Position numbers and translations under genes: made by a program. Of a stretch of DNA of 64,000 nt, positions 24,773-33,564 are shown piece after piece. Numbering within the stretch: position 1 is the stretch's first letter; each line of letters begins with the position of its first letter. The notes beneath the pieces are model-generated. The model was not told the DNA's origin, did not search any database, and was given only the letters and a program-made list of their open reading frames with translations. Source of the stretch: Phycisphaerae bacterium (GTDB taxonomy: Bacteria > Planctomycetota > Phycisphaerae > Sedimentisphaerales > Anaerobacaceae); NCBI GenBank assembly GCA_030601845.1, contig JAUWAY010000007.1:18353-82352 (forward strand), given 5' to 3'.

Positions 24773-26080
24773 GAAATTAAGCCGTTCAGAGCATTCAGGT
24801 TCAACGAAGCGATAGTTGGTGATGTGGGCAGCTGCATTGCTCCGCCTTATGATGTTATTGGCGCCAGCCAGCAGCAACAGCTCTACGAAAAAAACAAATA
24901 CAATATCGTGCGGATAATAAAAGGGAAAACAACTGCTTCTGATAACGAACAAAGCAATCAATATACAAGGGCCGTCGAGTATCTTAATATCTGGATAGAA
25001 AAAGGCGTGTTAAAACAGGATACGGCTGAAACCATCTATGCTTATGTCCAGGATTTCCGTCTGGCAGACAAAGCGTTTCAGCGCAGCAGCTTCGTTGCTT
25101 TAGCTAAACTCGAAGAATTCGGGGAAACCGTTAAGGGCCATGAACAAACTCTGGATGAGGTAAAAACAGACCGGCTCAATCTCAAGAGGGCAACTGCAGC
25201 TAAATTCGGTCTGCCTTTTTTGCTCTATGAAGATGAAGAAAAGATTGCGGACAAAATCATTGAAAACACCGCCGGGCAAAAACCGCTTATCGATTTTATT
25301 GATGAGCAGGATGTCCGACATCGGCTCTTTACAATAACCGACAGAGGCGCTGTTGAGCAAATCGTGAAAATGATGCTCAGCAAAAGCTGTATCATAGCCG
25401 ATGGTCATCATCGTTATGAGACCGCTTTGAATTACGCCAGAGAAACCTCCAACCCAGCAGCCGGCTACCAAATGACTGCCTTTGTCAATAGCTGCGACCG
25501 CGGCTTGATTATCCTGGCCACCCACCGCCTTGTCGGCGAGCTCGAAAATTTCGATACTAACAATTTGATTAGCAAGCTGAACGATAAATTCGAGATTACA
25601 AAATATCCTTTTGATTCAGCACGGAGCAAAAAAGATGCAAAGCAAAAGATGCTTGCACAAATGAAAGCTGGATATCGCAGAGATAAAAATGCTTTCGGAA
25701 TTTACGGCGGCAACGGAGCTTACTATGTGGCGGTCCTGAAAGATAAAAAGGCGATGGATTCAGTTGCAGCCGAGAGGAGCAACGTCTGGAAGTCTCTCGA
25801 CGTCTCGGTACTGCACAAACTTATCCTCGAAGAACTGTTAGGCATCGATGAGAGAAGACTGGCAAGTGGTGGTAATGTCGAATATATAAAAGATACTGAC
25901 AATGCGATTGATGAATCAATTGCCAAGGTTGACAGCAGAGAGAAACAGGTGGTCTTCTTTATGAACCCGGTAAAGATGGAACAGCTAAAAATGGTTGCCA
26001 ATGCCGGCGAGAAAATGCCGCAAAAGTCAACTTACTTTTATCCGAAAATTTACACAGGTCTGACTATTAACAAATTGTAG
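24770..26080 (+). CDS. DUF1015 family protein
   Basis: 436 residues, full length for the DUF1015 (SerC-neighbour) family. N-terminal hallmark IKPFRAFRFNEA followed by IAPPYDVI; central YAYVQDFRLADK and VKGHEQTLDEVKTDRLNLKR; strongly conserved IADGHHRYETALNYARE. C-terminal VEYIKDTDNAIDESI. In other bacteria the gene often sits beside serA/serC and a class V aminotransferase. Here a class V aminotransferase lies 1.2 kb downstream on the same strand with a TA insertion between. Biochemical function is unknown; a link to serine metabolism is inference from neighbourhood. Confidence 0.9.
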   Translation: MEIKPFRAFRFNEAIVGDVGSCIAPPYDVIGASQQQQLYEKNKYNIVRIIKGKTTASDNEQSNQYTRAVEYLNIWIEKGVLKQDTAETIYAYVQDFRLADKAFQRSSFVALAKLEEFGETVKGHEQTLDEVKTDRLNLKRATAAKFGLPFLLYEDEEKIADKIIENTAGQKPLIDFIDEQDVRHRLFTITDRGAVEQIVKMMLSKSCIIADGHHRYETALNYARETSNPAAGYQMTAFVNSCDRGLIILATHRLVGELENFDTNNLISKLNDKFEITKYPFDSARSKKDAKQKMLAQMKAGYRRDKNAFGIYGGNGAYYVAVLKDKKAMDSVAAERSNVWKSLDVSVLHKLILEELLGIDERRLASGGNVEYIKDTDNAIDESIAKVDSREKQVVFFMNPVKMEQLKMVANAGEKMPQKSTYFYPKIYTGLTINKL

Positions 26081-26127
26081 CTCTTAGTATGCACCGCTAT
26101 CGGTGGCTGCCCCTATTTGTTGCATAC

Positions 26128-26505
26128 TTACAACAAAGGTAAAGCTTGCCCCTCTTTTATGAAATCTACAACTAACGAAGAGGATTCCTGCCACTGTTTT
26201 AAGGACACAGGAACGATATCAAAGGCAAGCTCAAATTTTTCCACAAGTGTTCATTTTAATCCTTTAAGCATCTCCGCTTTTTGAAAAACGTCTTTTTCGT
26301 CGAAATCCCAAGAGATTATCGCTATATCTAAATCGCTGTCCTTTGTACAAATACCTTTGGCGTAAGACCCAAAGACGATTATTCTATCAACCGTTATATC
26401 GCGGTCTTTAAGGAAACTCTTTATTAACTCTGCGGCTTTTCTAACTGTTGCTTGAGCCATCTGTGAACTTTTAATTTTATCCATTTTACTTGTTTTTTCC
26501 ATCAT
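26128..26505 (-). pseudogene. MNT-type nucleotidyltransferase interrupted by an in-frame stop
   Basis: The N-terminal half has the nucleotidyltransferase motif IVFGSYAKGICTKDSDLDIA. Translation stops at TGA (26253-26251) after AEMLKGLK. The same frame then continues without a break (TLVEKFELAFDIVPVSLKQW, then QESSSLVVDFIKEG) to TAA at 26130-26128. This is the C-terminal half expected for the family. A single C-to-T change (CGA to TGA) explains it. It lies 12 bp after the RelE toxin gene. Confidence 0.8.
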
Positions 26506-26517
26506 GATGGTGCCAAC

Positions 26518-26784
26518 TCATCTATCATACACTTCTCTTCGGTGTTTAACTCTAAAAATATATACAGCTTTTCGCCGGTCATTGATTTCATAAATTACTC
26601 GATAATTACCTATAGAGATTCGCCAGTCACTTTTAGAACCAAGTATTTTCCGTACCCCTGTGGGCCGTGGATTATCTTTAAGAGCCGATATGTGAGAAGT
26701 TACGCGTGAGAAAATTGCCGGTGAACGTTTTTTGAGGCGCTTCAAATCCCGCTCTGCATGCCGCTCAATTTGCAATTTGTACAT
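26518..26784 (-). CDS. RelE/ParE-family toxin
   Basis: 88 residues, standard size for RelE-type toxins, which cleave mRNA at the ribosome. Motifs: IERHAERDLKRLKKRSPAIF, LKDNPRPTGVRKILGSKSDW, and RISIGNYRVIYEINDRRKAV ending VYIFRVKHRREVY, with the C-terminal basic and Tyr residues expected for activity. Its ATG follows directly on the antitoxin stop (TAAATG). Likely co-transcribed with the antitoxin and autoregulated. Confidence 0.9.
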   Translation of the reverse strand: MYKLQIERHAERDLKRLKKRSPAIFSRVTSHISALKDNPRPTGVRKILGSKSDWRISIGNYRVIYEINDRRKAVYIFRVKHRREVYDR

Positions 26785-26982
26785 TTATTTTTGCTCTTTG
26801 AGAAATTCTTCAAATAGTCTAAATTTTAGAGTCGTTTTTCGCAGCCGTCTTAATTCTGCTAAGTCCTCGGCGTCCTCAACACGCTGCAGCAACTCTTCAT
26901 AATCACGAATACTTAAAATTACTGCAGTGGGTTTGCCTTCCTTAATAACAAACTGCGGCTCTTCTGTTAATGCTTTTGACAT
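26785..26982 (-). CDS. Phd/YefM-family antitoxin
   Basis: 65 residues. Contains the Phd/YefM core FVIKEGKPTAVILSIRDYEE LLQRV (written here in two pieces) and a C-terminal toxin-binding tail (FRLFEEFLKEQK). It is encoded just upstream of the RelE toxin with no gap. The N-terminus is a little shorter than typical Phd proteins. Expected to bind the operon promoter and neutralise RelE. Confidence 0.88.
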   Translation of the reverse strand: MSKALTEEPQFVIKEGKPTAVILSIRDYEELLQRVEDAEDLAELRRLRKTTLKFRLFEEFLKEQK

Positions 26983-27242
26983 AGCTTAACCTCTATCATT
27001 CTTTACGCTTAAGTGCCGAACTTCTAAAGACATATTATACTGCTAAATGCCGGAAATGCAAAAAGCTTTTTAGCTGTCTGTGAAAAACTTTTCGGCGATA
27101 GATTTTTTTATGGTTTATATTGGTATTTCAGTGTAAAATTCTGTCCTTAATTACAAGTAATGCCCTGTCATTTGTGATTTAGCAAGTTGTCGTTGCGTGC
27201 CTGATGCCCAGCGGCAATGACATAACAAAGGAGCAGACAAAT

Positions 27243-28331
27243 ATGTTAGATTGGAAGAACCCGCCGAGATTATTTATTCCGGGTCCGGTAAAGGTCAATG
27301 AGGATGTTTTGCAGCAGCTTGCACGTCCGACACTCGGACATCGCGGCAAAGAGTATGCACAGCTGCACGCCAAGACAACCGATATGCTGAAAAAAGCTCT
27401 CTTTACTGAGCAAAACGTCTTTTTGTTTACATCCTCAGGTTCCGGCGGCTGGGAAGCATCTATTAGAAACTGTGTGGCACCCGATGAGACTGTCTTGTGC
27501 ACGTGCTGCGGCGCCTTTAGTGACAAATGGGCGGATGTCGCTAAAAGCTGTGGCAAGAACGTCGAAGTGCTAAAGGTCGACTGGGGCAAGCCCATTACCT
27601 CTGAAATGATTGATGAAAAGCTCTCTACCGGCAAATATGCTGGTATTACTCTCATCCATAACGAGACAAGTACAGGTCTGACCAATCCGGTTTATGAAAT
27701 TAGCGAGATGATGAAGGAGAAATATCCTGATGTTCTGGTGTTTGTTGATTCGGTCAGTGCAATGGTCGGTTTGCCTTTGCATTTTGACGAGCTCGGCTGG
27801 GATGTGGCGTTTGCGTCGGTGCAGAAGGCCTTTGCGATCCCGCCGGGGCTGGCTGTAGCTGCGGTCAGCAACCGGGCACTGGAAAAGAGTAAAAATGTCG
27901 CAGGGCGGGGTTATTACTTCGACTTCCAACAATTCGCCAAAAGGAATGAGATGAATCAAACGCCGACAACACCGGCTATCCCTCACATTATGGCCCTGAA
28001 TTACCAATGTGAAAAACTGCTCGCCGAGGGTATGGAAAATGTATGGGAAAGGCACAAAAAAATGGGTGATTTTGTAAGAAGCTGGGCCAAGGAAAAATTC
28101 GGGCTGTTCTGCGACGAAGGATATGCCTCAAATACCCTCACAGCGGTCAAAAACACGCGGGGCATCAACGTTGCTGAAACTATAAATGCCATCGGCGCAA
28201 AGCACAATACCATTTTTGGAAATGGCTACGGCAAGTTGAAAGAGCAAACCTTCCGCATCGCTCATATGGGCGATATTACTCTCGATGACCTGAAAGAACT
28301 GCTCACCTGGATCGACGACGAAATCGGATAA
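27243..28331 (+). CDS. Class V aminotransferase (alanine-glyoxylate / serine-type)
   Basis: PLP enzyme, 362 residues from ATG 27243, chosen for AAAGGAGC upstream; the ATG at 27204 would add 13 non-conserved residues. The family opening is RLFIPGPVKVNEDVLQQLAR, then PTLGHRGKEYAQLH. SGSGGWEASIRNC binds the PLP phosphate. FVDSVSAMVGLPLHFDELGW carries the Asp, and ASVQKAFAIPPGLAVAAVSN carries the PLP lysine. FRIAHMGD is near the end. Serine or alanine to glyoxylate/pyruvate transamination is the family norm; the exact substrate pair is open. A phosphoserine-pathway role is possible given DUF1015 nearby. Confidence 0.9.
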   Translation: MLDWKNPPRLFIPGPVKVNEDVLQQLARPTLGHRGKEYAQLHAKTTDMLKKALFTEQNVFLFTSSGSGGWEASIRNCVAPDETVLCTCCGAFSDKWADVAKSCGKNVEVLKVDWGKPITSEMIDEKLSTGKYAGITLIHNETSTGLTNPVYEISEMMKEKYPDVLVFVDSVSAMVGLPLHFDELGWDVAFASVQKAFAIPPGLAVAAVSNRALEKSKNVAGRGYYFDFQQFAKRNEMNQTPTTPAIPHIMALNYQCEKLLAEGMENVWERHKKMGDFVRSWAKEKFGLFCDEGYASNTLTAVKNTRGINVAETINAIGAKHNTIFGNGYGKLKEQTFRIAHMGDITLDDLKELLTWIDDEIG

Positions 28332-28438
28332 AAGAATTGAACGAATATTTTTCGAAACGTTTGCATAATATTGATGATTGTTGTATATTTTAAAATAGCT
28401 AAAAGATGAATATATAAGTTTAGGTGATTTTGACGAGT

Positions 28439-28756
28439 ATGGATATTAATAACCTTGTTGAAGCGATTCGTGCCGATCGTATTCGAATCACTGAACATGC
28501 TGATGAGGAAGCTCGTACCGACCGACTGAAATTTGACGAGATTTATTTTTCTGTGCTTCATGGAGAAATTATTGAAGATTACCCAGGCGATGAGCCATAT
28601 CCGAGTTGTCTCGTATACGGTCAAACTTTTAGCGGTGAAGCTGTTCATTCGGTTTGGGCATATAATCAACAAAACCAATGGGCGGCGCTGATCACGGTTT
28701 ATCGTCCCGATCCCAGTCGGTGGGTTAATTATCGAGAAAGGAGAAGGAATTTATGA
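28439..28756 (+). CDS. DUF4258 protein, probable toxin of a DUF4258/YgiT module
   Basis: 105 residues from ATG 28439. It has the DUF4258 core: AIRADRIRITEHADEEARTD, IIEDYPGDEPYPSCLVYGQT and WAALITVYRPDPSRWVNYRE. The fold belongs to the RelE-like/MqsR-like group. It overlaps the next gene by 4 bp (ATGA at 28753-28756). Pairing with a YgiT zinc-finger protein is the basis for calling it a toxin; activity is not shown. Confidence 0.8.
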   Translation: MDINNLVEAIRADRIRITEHADEEARTDRLKFDEIYFSVLHGEIIEDYPGDEPYPSCLVYGQTFSGEAVHSVWAYNQQNQWAALITVYRPDPSRWVNYRERRRNL

Positions 28757-28998
28757 GGCCGTTTGATAAATGTCCTGTATGTGGCAATGAAATGGTGGTC
28801 AAAGAGGTTGAAAAACTTCTGCGTGGAGGCAACAACACCGCTGTTTTGAAGGTACAGGCGGAAGTTTGTCTGCGTTGTGGTGAACGCTTATATTCCCAAC
28901 AGGCGGTTAGAAACTTTGAACAAATCAGGGGCAAGCTCGCTCGCCAGCAGACGGAAGACTTTCAACCTTTAGGTCAATCCTTCCAGGTAAGTTCATAA
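28753..28998 (+). CDS. YgiT-type zinc-finger protein, probable antitoxin
   Basis: 81 residues with two Cys pairs, C-P-V-C-G at residues 8-11 and C-L-R-C-G at about 38-41, forming the MqsA N-terminal-type zinc finger. A short helix (YSQQAVRNFEQIRGKLARQQ) follows. Unlike full MqsA there is no C-terminal HTH domain, so it probably neutralises its partner but may not bind DNA well. Translationally coupled to the DUF4258 gene. Confidence 0.85.
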   Translation: MRPFDKCPVCGNEMVVKEVEKLLRGGNNTAVLKVQAEVCLRCGERLYSQQAVRNFEQIRGKLARQQTEDFQPLGQSFQVSS

Positions 28999-29463
28999 TC
29001 ACGAGGTTACGTGGTAGCTGAATTCAAGCACCTTAGGCGAAACGAGCTTTCGGTAGTCGGCCATACTCATCCGTATTGCCTTTTCGTGTGTGCCGCCTTG
29101 GAACATAATATGGTCGTCCTCATCTAAAGTCTTGTCGATAACAGTTGGCAAATCATATAAGTTTCCAAAGGGCGGCTCGGCTCCCAGGTCGCAGTCGCCA
29201 AATATCTTGCCAAGCTCCTTTTCCTTTGCCAGCTCGACTGATTTAGCGCCCAACTGACTTTTCAGGGCACTGAGGTCAATCTTGTAGCACGCTGGAAGCA
29301 CACACATCACGTACTGGGCATCTGCCTTGACGACCACCGGCTTGGCCACATATTTGCCCGGCTCATGCTCTGCTGCTGCTATTTGCTGTGCTGTAAAGGC
29401 CGGCTCGTGTTTAGTAAGCTCGTAATTTACGCCCGACTTGTCCAGAAATTCTATCACTTGCAT
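28999..29463 (-). CDS. YbaK/EbsC family aminoacyl-tRNA deacylase
   Basis: 154 residues from ATG 29463; the longer in-frame start at 29556 would translate a palindromic element. Family motifs: FLDKSGVNYELTKHEPAFTA, YVAKPVVVKADAQYVMCVLP and DLGAEPPFGNLYDLPTVIDK, then FQGGTHEKAIRMSMADY. It clears mischarged tRNA (Cys-, Ala- or Pro-tRNA depending on the member). The stop is adjacent to the YgiT gene end (convergent, no gap). The conserved Lys and the GGT/H segment needed for editing are present. Confidence 0.9.
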   Translation of the reverse strand: MQVIEFLDKSGVNYELTKHEPAFTAQQIAAAEHEPGKYVAKPVVVKADAQYVMCVLPACYKIDLSALKSQLGAKSVELAKEKELGKIFGDCDLGAEPPFGNLYDLPTVIDKTLDEDDHIMFQGGTHEKAIRMSMADYRKLVSPKVLEFSYHVTS

Positions 29464-29485
29464 TTTAGGTCTCCCGAAAAACTGC

Positions 29486-29505
29486 CCCGCCAGACGTATG
29501 GCGGG
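29486..29505. repeat. Palindrome CCCGCCA-GACGTA-TGGCGGG
   Basis: 7-bp arms (29486-29492, 29499-29505) and a 6-bp loop, just upstream of ybaK. An imperfect copy in inverted orientation is at 29577-29594, inside the last codons of the chondroitinase-like gene (encoding SARRMV). Confidence 0.8.
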
Positions 29506-29538
29506 CCAATAACTTTCTGTATAATTACTTTTATCCGC

Positions 29539-29566
29539 AAAAATCAGCCGTGTCAATCGCTGATTT
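29539..29566 (-). terminator. Terminator of the chondroitinase-like gene
   Basis: On the minus strand AAATCAGC pairs with GCTGATTT (29559-29566 with 29541-29548) and is followed by TTTTT. The upstream arm overlaps the stop codon. Confidence 0.75.
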
Positions 29567-32500
29567 CAAAATTTACCCACCATACGTCTGGCGGATCCCG
29601 TTATGGGCCCACTAAGAAGAACTTCTTGCGTTTTACCATCAATGCACGTGAATTCAATAACGGTCTGTTTGTCAGTAGTTGACTTTACAACCGCGGTACC
29701 AGCTGGTTTGCTTTGCAATTGCCATAGGCCATTGAGCGTTATGCGGAGTTTGCGTGGGCGGCTCGGCTGATTGGCAATCAAGGATTTTTGGCGATGAGAT
29801 TTAGCGATTTTCCAACTCCAGCCAAAATCGGGGTCGGCGACGCTCAGGACAATGCCATTTGCCTTGCGCCCCACCATCACAAAACACGGCAGATTTGCAC
29901 TATTAACAATGCCACGTTTCGTATCGAGGTTCTTCTCGAATAGTGCATATCCTGTAATGTCGAGCCCTTTGCTGTGGACGATGTGGGCGTGGCGGTCTTT
30001 CTGCCATACTTCATAATGGGGATTGGCGGCAAATGCCCTGGCGGTATTGGGGTCTGACTGCACAAGGACAACATATTCGTACCCCTGGTTCTTCGGTGCT
30101 CGGCCGTGGTTGAGCCAGGCCACTTCAAAATTTCCGGAGCCGCCGCCTTCGAGTCCGAATTTTTCGGTCTTCTGGAGCTGCCGGGCCACGTTCAGCTCGT
30201 TCGAGTTCGGGATGAAATAACCGTTGCCCACCGAATCCATCAGCCAGGTTGGCTTGTTTTTATCGCCTTGAAAGTGGAAGGGAATTTTCGTCACACCTTT
30301 GGTTGAATTGACCCAGGTCGGACGCATTCTGTTGTTGCCCAGATGGCACTGAAACAGAATCGTTTCGGTCTGACGTTCGCTGTCGTCATTCTGGATGTCG
30401 GAGCCGAGGCAAATGATTTTGTTATCAAAAAAGAATACAGACTTGTTCGCCCGGAAAGTTGTGTTGTAAACCGTGTCGTGCAATTGCATAGCAAAGAGCC
30501 CATTTTGTCCTTCCAGACTGACACCTCCCACGACGACCTGGTCGGTGAAATTACGATGTGTTTTGGTTTTGCCGAGTGTTGTCTCAGCGAGCATCTCATG
30601 CGTCTGATTGATAGCTGTTGAGCCCGGCAGACGGCTCCAATCCCAGCCATGGGGAACGTAGCCACTGTCGGCGGTATTGACCCCCGTGTCTTCTTGTCGA
30701 AGACAAGAACGGGGGCCAAGGATGAAAACCGTTCCGTGGCTGAGGTATCGACCGAGTGTATTTTGCCCCGGTCTTGTGCCGGTGGCACCACTGGTCTCAA
30801 AATCCCAGACGTACTTGCTGCAGCCCTTGACGCTGACCATCCACTCGCCGCGGCGATGGATGCTCAGTCCGCCATAAGGAAAGACCCAGTTCCCATTCGG
30901 CGAAGATTCCTGCTCAAAACCTATCCGGGCGAATTTGTTGATTACCTGCGTTGCGCCAAGCGAGCCGAGGAACTGGATAGACATACGGCATCTGCGCATT
31001 GTCTCTTTTATTCGCGGCTCTGACGGGTCATACAGTCGCATAAAGGCCGCAGCCAAATCCGGGTCAGGTGGGTCACCGGCCATCGCCAGGTATGCGTACG
31101 CCGGAAATAATTCCGCCAGAACCGGATTTTGGACAGCAAACAGCGGCGACAATACCCGGTTGTTGAATGGCCAGCGCCCGCGGATCGACATCGGCAGCTC
31201 ATACTTGTTGCACATAATGCGGGCCGTCAGCAAGGCGTTTTTCAAGTTTCCTCGAACCGTCTCGGACCGCTCGAACGGCGTGTCACGCAACAGGTAGGCC
31301 ACCAATGCGCTGACGTGGAAAGCATTTTGTGCATAACCACGGAGATAGATGCCTTTGTGATGGTATCCTGAGTAATCGGGCTTTATCATATCCAGCCAAC
31401 CGGGTGCGATTTGCAGCCCGGCGTCCGACCATTGCATCCAGTAGCGCATCATTTGTAGCTTCTCAGGGTCGCTTTCCTGGCAGAGGATGAGATATAAACG
31501 GTACAACTGGACGGTGCGTAAATCATCCGTGTTGACGCCCAGGTCTCCCAGCTCGACATACACCTGGCCGAACCTTGTGTACCAATACAGCGTCTCAAGT
31601 TCCCGCTGCAGTGTGCCTGCTTCCTTCAACTGGCGCCGACACAGAGCGATGGTGTGGGCGTAGCCGCAGATGTAGAGACTGCCGTGGTCTCTTGAGCCGA
31701 CGCTGCTGCCCGCCGCCCAGCCCTGGTCGTGGAGGTAATCCAATAACGTAAGGATTCGCTCTTTAACTTGCGGGCTGCGGTAGTATGGATTCTCTAAGTC
31801 AGTGCCGGGCCCGGAGGGGGTGTGGTAGGCCAATGCCAGCGGTAACAAGACAGATTCGTGCACGGTACGAAACGACAAACCGGCGCCCGCGCGACTATCG
31901 TGAAATGTGAACAGGGGCACGCCGGTAATATACCTGCCATCGCGAGTAATTTTCAGGTTGTTATATTCTTTGTCAGCCGTGTGGAACATCTCCAACAAAC
32001 TCTTATAGCGAGCCAGCACATTTTCGTTGGCGTAATCGAGATTTTTGCCGAGAAGCCAATCCTCGATACGTTGGGTAATCAAATCGAAGGCCGCCTTCTC
32101 GGCGGCGTTTGGCTGACGACTCGGTTGTTCTGAGGCCTTTTGTCTGCTGGCGTATAGGTGGCGGTATTTTTCTGAGCCGCCCCCACGCTTTGCGTTTAAG
32201 TTTGGCAATTGGTAATCGGCGGTACGGTGCCAGATAATCTCGTCAACAAACTCGACAAGGTCAACAGAAACGCACCCCTGGCTGTGCGAGCCGGGCGCTA
32301 TGATTTGCATCACTTCCAGCGGGGCATTGGCCTTGTAGTTCTTATTGACAGCATCTTCGGCCAAAAGCACCCACATTGCTCTCCAGCCGGAGAAATTCAG
32401 GCCGAACTCAAATTGGTAATGCGGTTTGTTTTCCCTCAATTCCCTGGCCGTCCCAAAGCGGAATGTCAACTTTGCGTCGATGGGTTTTTCGTTATAAACC

Positions 32501-32790
32501 CATGCCTTGATACCGCCCGAACGGCTGCGCTGAGCTATCGCCAGGCCCTCGGGGTCGGTTACCGTCAATATCGCGCCGGCCTGCCAGTCCCAGCGAAGCG
32601 ACTGGCGACCATCCTTAAAGTGCCGGCCAGACAAAGACAACGTGCTCACTTCATCGGCACGCCAGGTTTTAGGAACAGACTTTTGCTCGAACGAATATAC
32701 TCGCTTTGGCTGGGGGGCAGCCTGAATAGTACCAGCCCAAAGAGCCGATACAATGACAGCCGGCATAAACTTGGTGAGCTTAGAAATCAT
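29566..32790 (-). CDS. Chondroitinase ABC-like polysaccharide lyase (PL8 family)
   Basis: Secreted lyase of 1074 residues, the length of chondroitin sulfate ABC lyase (about 1000). A signal peptide (FMPAVIVSALWAGTIQAAPQ) is followed by a jelly-roll N-terminal domain (GRHFKDGRQSLRWDWQAGA). The alpha/alpha toroid catalytic domain has YHHKGIYLRGYA (about residues 476-487: candidate catalytic His and Tyr) and ELPMSIRGRWPF (candidate Arg). The beta-sandwich domain has WMVSVKGCSKYVWDFE and NTLGRYLSHGTVFIL, then GYVPHGWDWSRLPGSTAI. It carries an in-frame hairpin insertion at 30681-30715. ATG 32790 is preferred over TTG 32793. It would cut glycosaminoglycan-like chains by beta-elimination, upstream of sulfatase action. 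Confidence 0.9.
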   Translation of the reverse strand: MISKLTKFMPAVIVSALWAGTIQAAPQPKRVYSFEQKSVPKTWRADEVSTLSLSGRHFKDGRQSLRWDWQAGAILTVTDPEGLAIAQRSRSGGIKAWVYNEKPIDAKLTFRFGTARELRENKPHYQFEFGLNFSGWRAMWVLLAEDAVNKNYKANAPLEVMQIIAPGSHSQGCVSVDLVEFVDEIIWHRTADYQLPNLNAKRGGGSEKYRHLYASRQKASEQPSRQPNAAEKAAFDLITQRIEDWLLGKNLDYANENVLARYKSLLEMFHTADKEYNNLKITRDGRYITGVPLFTFHDSRAGAGLSFRTVHESVLLPLALAYHTPSGPGTDLENPYYRSPQVKERILTLLDYLHDQGWAAGSSVGSRDHGSLYICGYAHTIALCRRQLKEAGTLQRELETLYWYTRFGQVYVELGDLGVNTDDLRTVQLYRLYLILCQESDPEKLQMMRYWMQWSDAGLQIAPGWLDMIKPDYSGYHHKGIYLRGYAQNAFHVSALVAYLLRDTPFERSETVRGNLKNALLTARIMCNKYELPMSIRGRWPFNNRVLSPLFAVQNPVLAELFPAYAYLAMAGDPPDPDLAAAFMRLYDPSEPRIKETMRRCRMSIQFLGSLGATQVINKFARIGFEQESSPNGNWVFPYGGLSIHRRGEWMVSVKGCSKYVWDFETSGATGTRPGQNTLGRYLSHGTVFILGPRSCLRQEDTGVNTADSGYVPHGWDWSRLPGSTAINQTHEMLAETTLGKTKTHRNFTDQVVVGGVSLEGQNGLFAMQLHDTVYNTTFRANKSVFFFDNKIICLGSDIQNDDSERQTETILFQCHLGNNRMRPTWVNSTKGVTKIPFHFQGDKNKPTWLMDSVGNGYFIPNSNELNVARQLQKTEKFGLEGGGSGNFEVAWLNHGRAPKNQGYEYVVLVQSDPNTARAFAANPHYEVWQKDRHAHIVHSKGLDITGYALFEKNLDTKRGIVNSANLPCFVMVGRKANGIVLSVADPDFGWSWKIAKSHRQKSLIANQPSRPRKLRITLNGLWQLQSKPAGTAVVKSTTDKQTVIEFTCIDGKTQEVLLSGPITGSARRMVGKF
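30681..30715. repeat. Palindromic element inside the chondroitinase-like gene
   Basis: CCCCCG (30681-30686) pairs with CGGGGG (30710-30715), followed inward by an unpaired TGTC and then TTCTTGTC/GACAAGAA with a GAA loop. It has the same build as the intergenic hairpin at 58957-58994. It encodes PRSCLRQEDTG (about residues 692-703), between the conserved VFIL and SGYVPHGWDW segments. Confidence 0.8.
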
Positions 32791-32981
32791 CAATGACCCT
32801 GCCTAATAGGCCTTTCTGCAAGACCCGCATTTCCTTCTTTAAGCGACATTGCTGAATCTGTATGGCATTAAAATACACTATTTGGTCAAAAGTTGCAATT
32901 ACGTGTGCGCCTGTGCTGTTAAAAGTCCACCGAAGTCCACGGGACTTGCAAAATTGCTGTCGGACGGATATTATAGTGCAA

Positions 32982-33485
32982 ATGGCGGCGAAATCGCGTA
33001 AGAACAAAGGTGAGCAAGCTCCAAGGGTAGTCAATAAAAAGGCCTATCACAACTACGAACTTATCGAGAAGTTCGAGGCGGGTCTTGGACTTCTTGGCAC
33101 AGAGGTGAAATCGCTGCGTGCCGGGCAGGCAGACCTCGATGGCTCATACGCGAGGGTCGACGGCGAGCAGTGCTGGCTCGTTGGTGCCAAGATTGCCCAA
33201 TACCAGCAGGCCGGTATGACGAACCACGAGCCGACCAGAAAGAGAAAGCTGCTGCTGCACAAGGCCGAAATCCGAAAGATAAGAATTAAACTTGAGCAGC
33301 GAGGATTTACCTTTGTGCCTCTAAAGATTTATTTTAACTCTCGTGGCCTGGCAAAAATAGAACTGGCGCTAGCCAGAGGAAAAAGACAATACGATAAGCG
33401 AAAGTCAATCGCTGAACGCACAGCCAAGCGAGACATCGATAGAAGTATGAAGAAGTACCGGGCAAAAGGAAAAGGGAAAAAGTAA
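32982..33485 (+). CDS. smpB: SsrA-binding protein
   Basis: Binds tmRNA and delivers it to stalled ribosomes for trans-translation. 167 residues from ATG 32982; upstream in-frame starts add residues unlike the family. Motifs: NKKAYHNYELIEKFEAGLGL, GTEVKSLRAGQADLDGSYAR, NHEPTRKRKLLLHKAEIRKI and VPLKIYFNSRGLAKIELALA. The basic C-terminal tail (KYRAKGKGKK) enters the decoding site. The ssrA gene itself is not seen in this window. It is followed by a DUF1844 gene. Confidence 0.96.
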   Translation: MAAKSRKNKGEQAPRVVNKKAYHNYELIEKFEAGLGLLGTEVKSLRAGQADLDGSYARVDGEQCWLVGAKIAQYQQAGMTNHEPTRKRKLLLHKAEIRKIRIKLEQRGFTFVPLKIYFNSRGLAKIELALARGKRQYDKRKSIAERTAKRDIDRSMKKYRAKGKGKK

Positions 33486-33564
33486 AAAGGCAAAAGGTGG
33501 ATTGGTAATTGGTAACTGGTGATTGGTGATTATTTAACCAATTACCATTGATGGAGTTTTTCGA

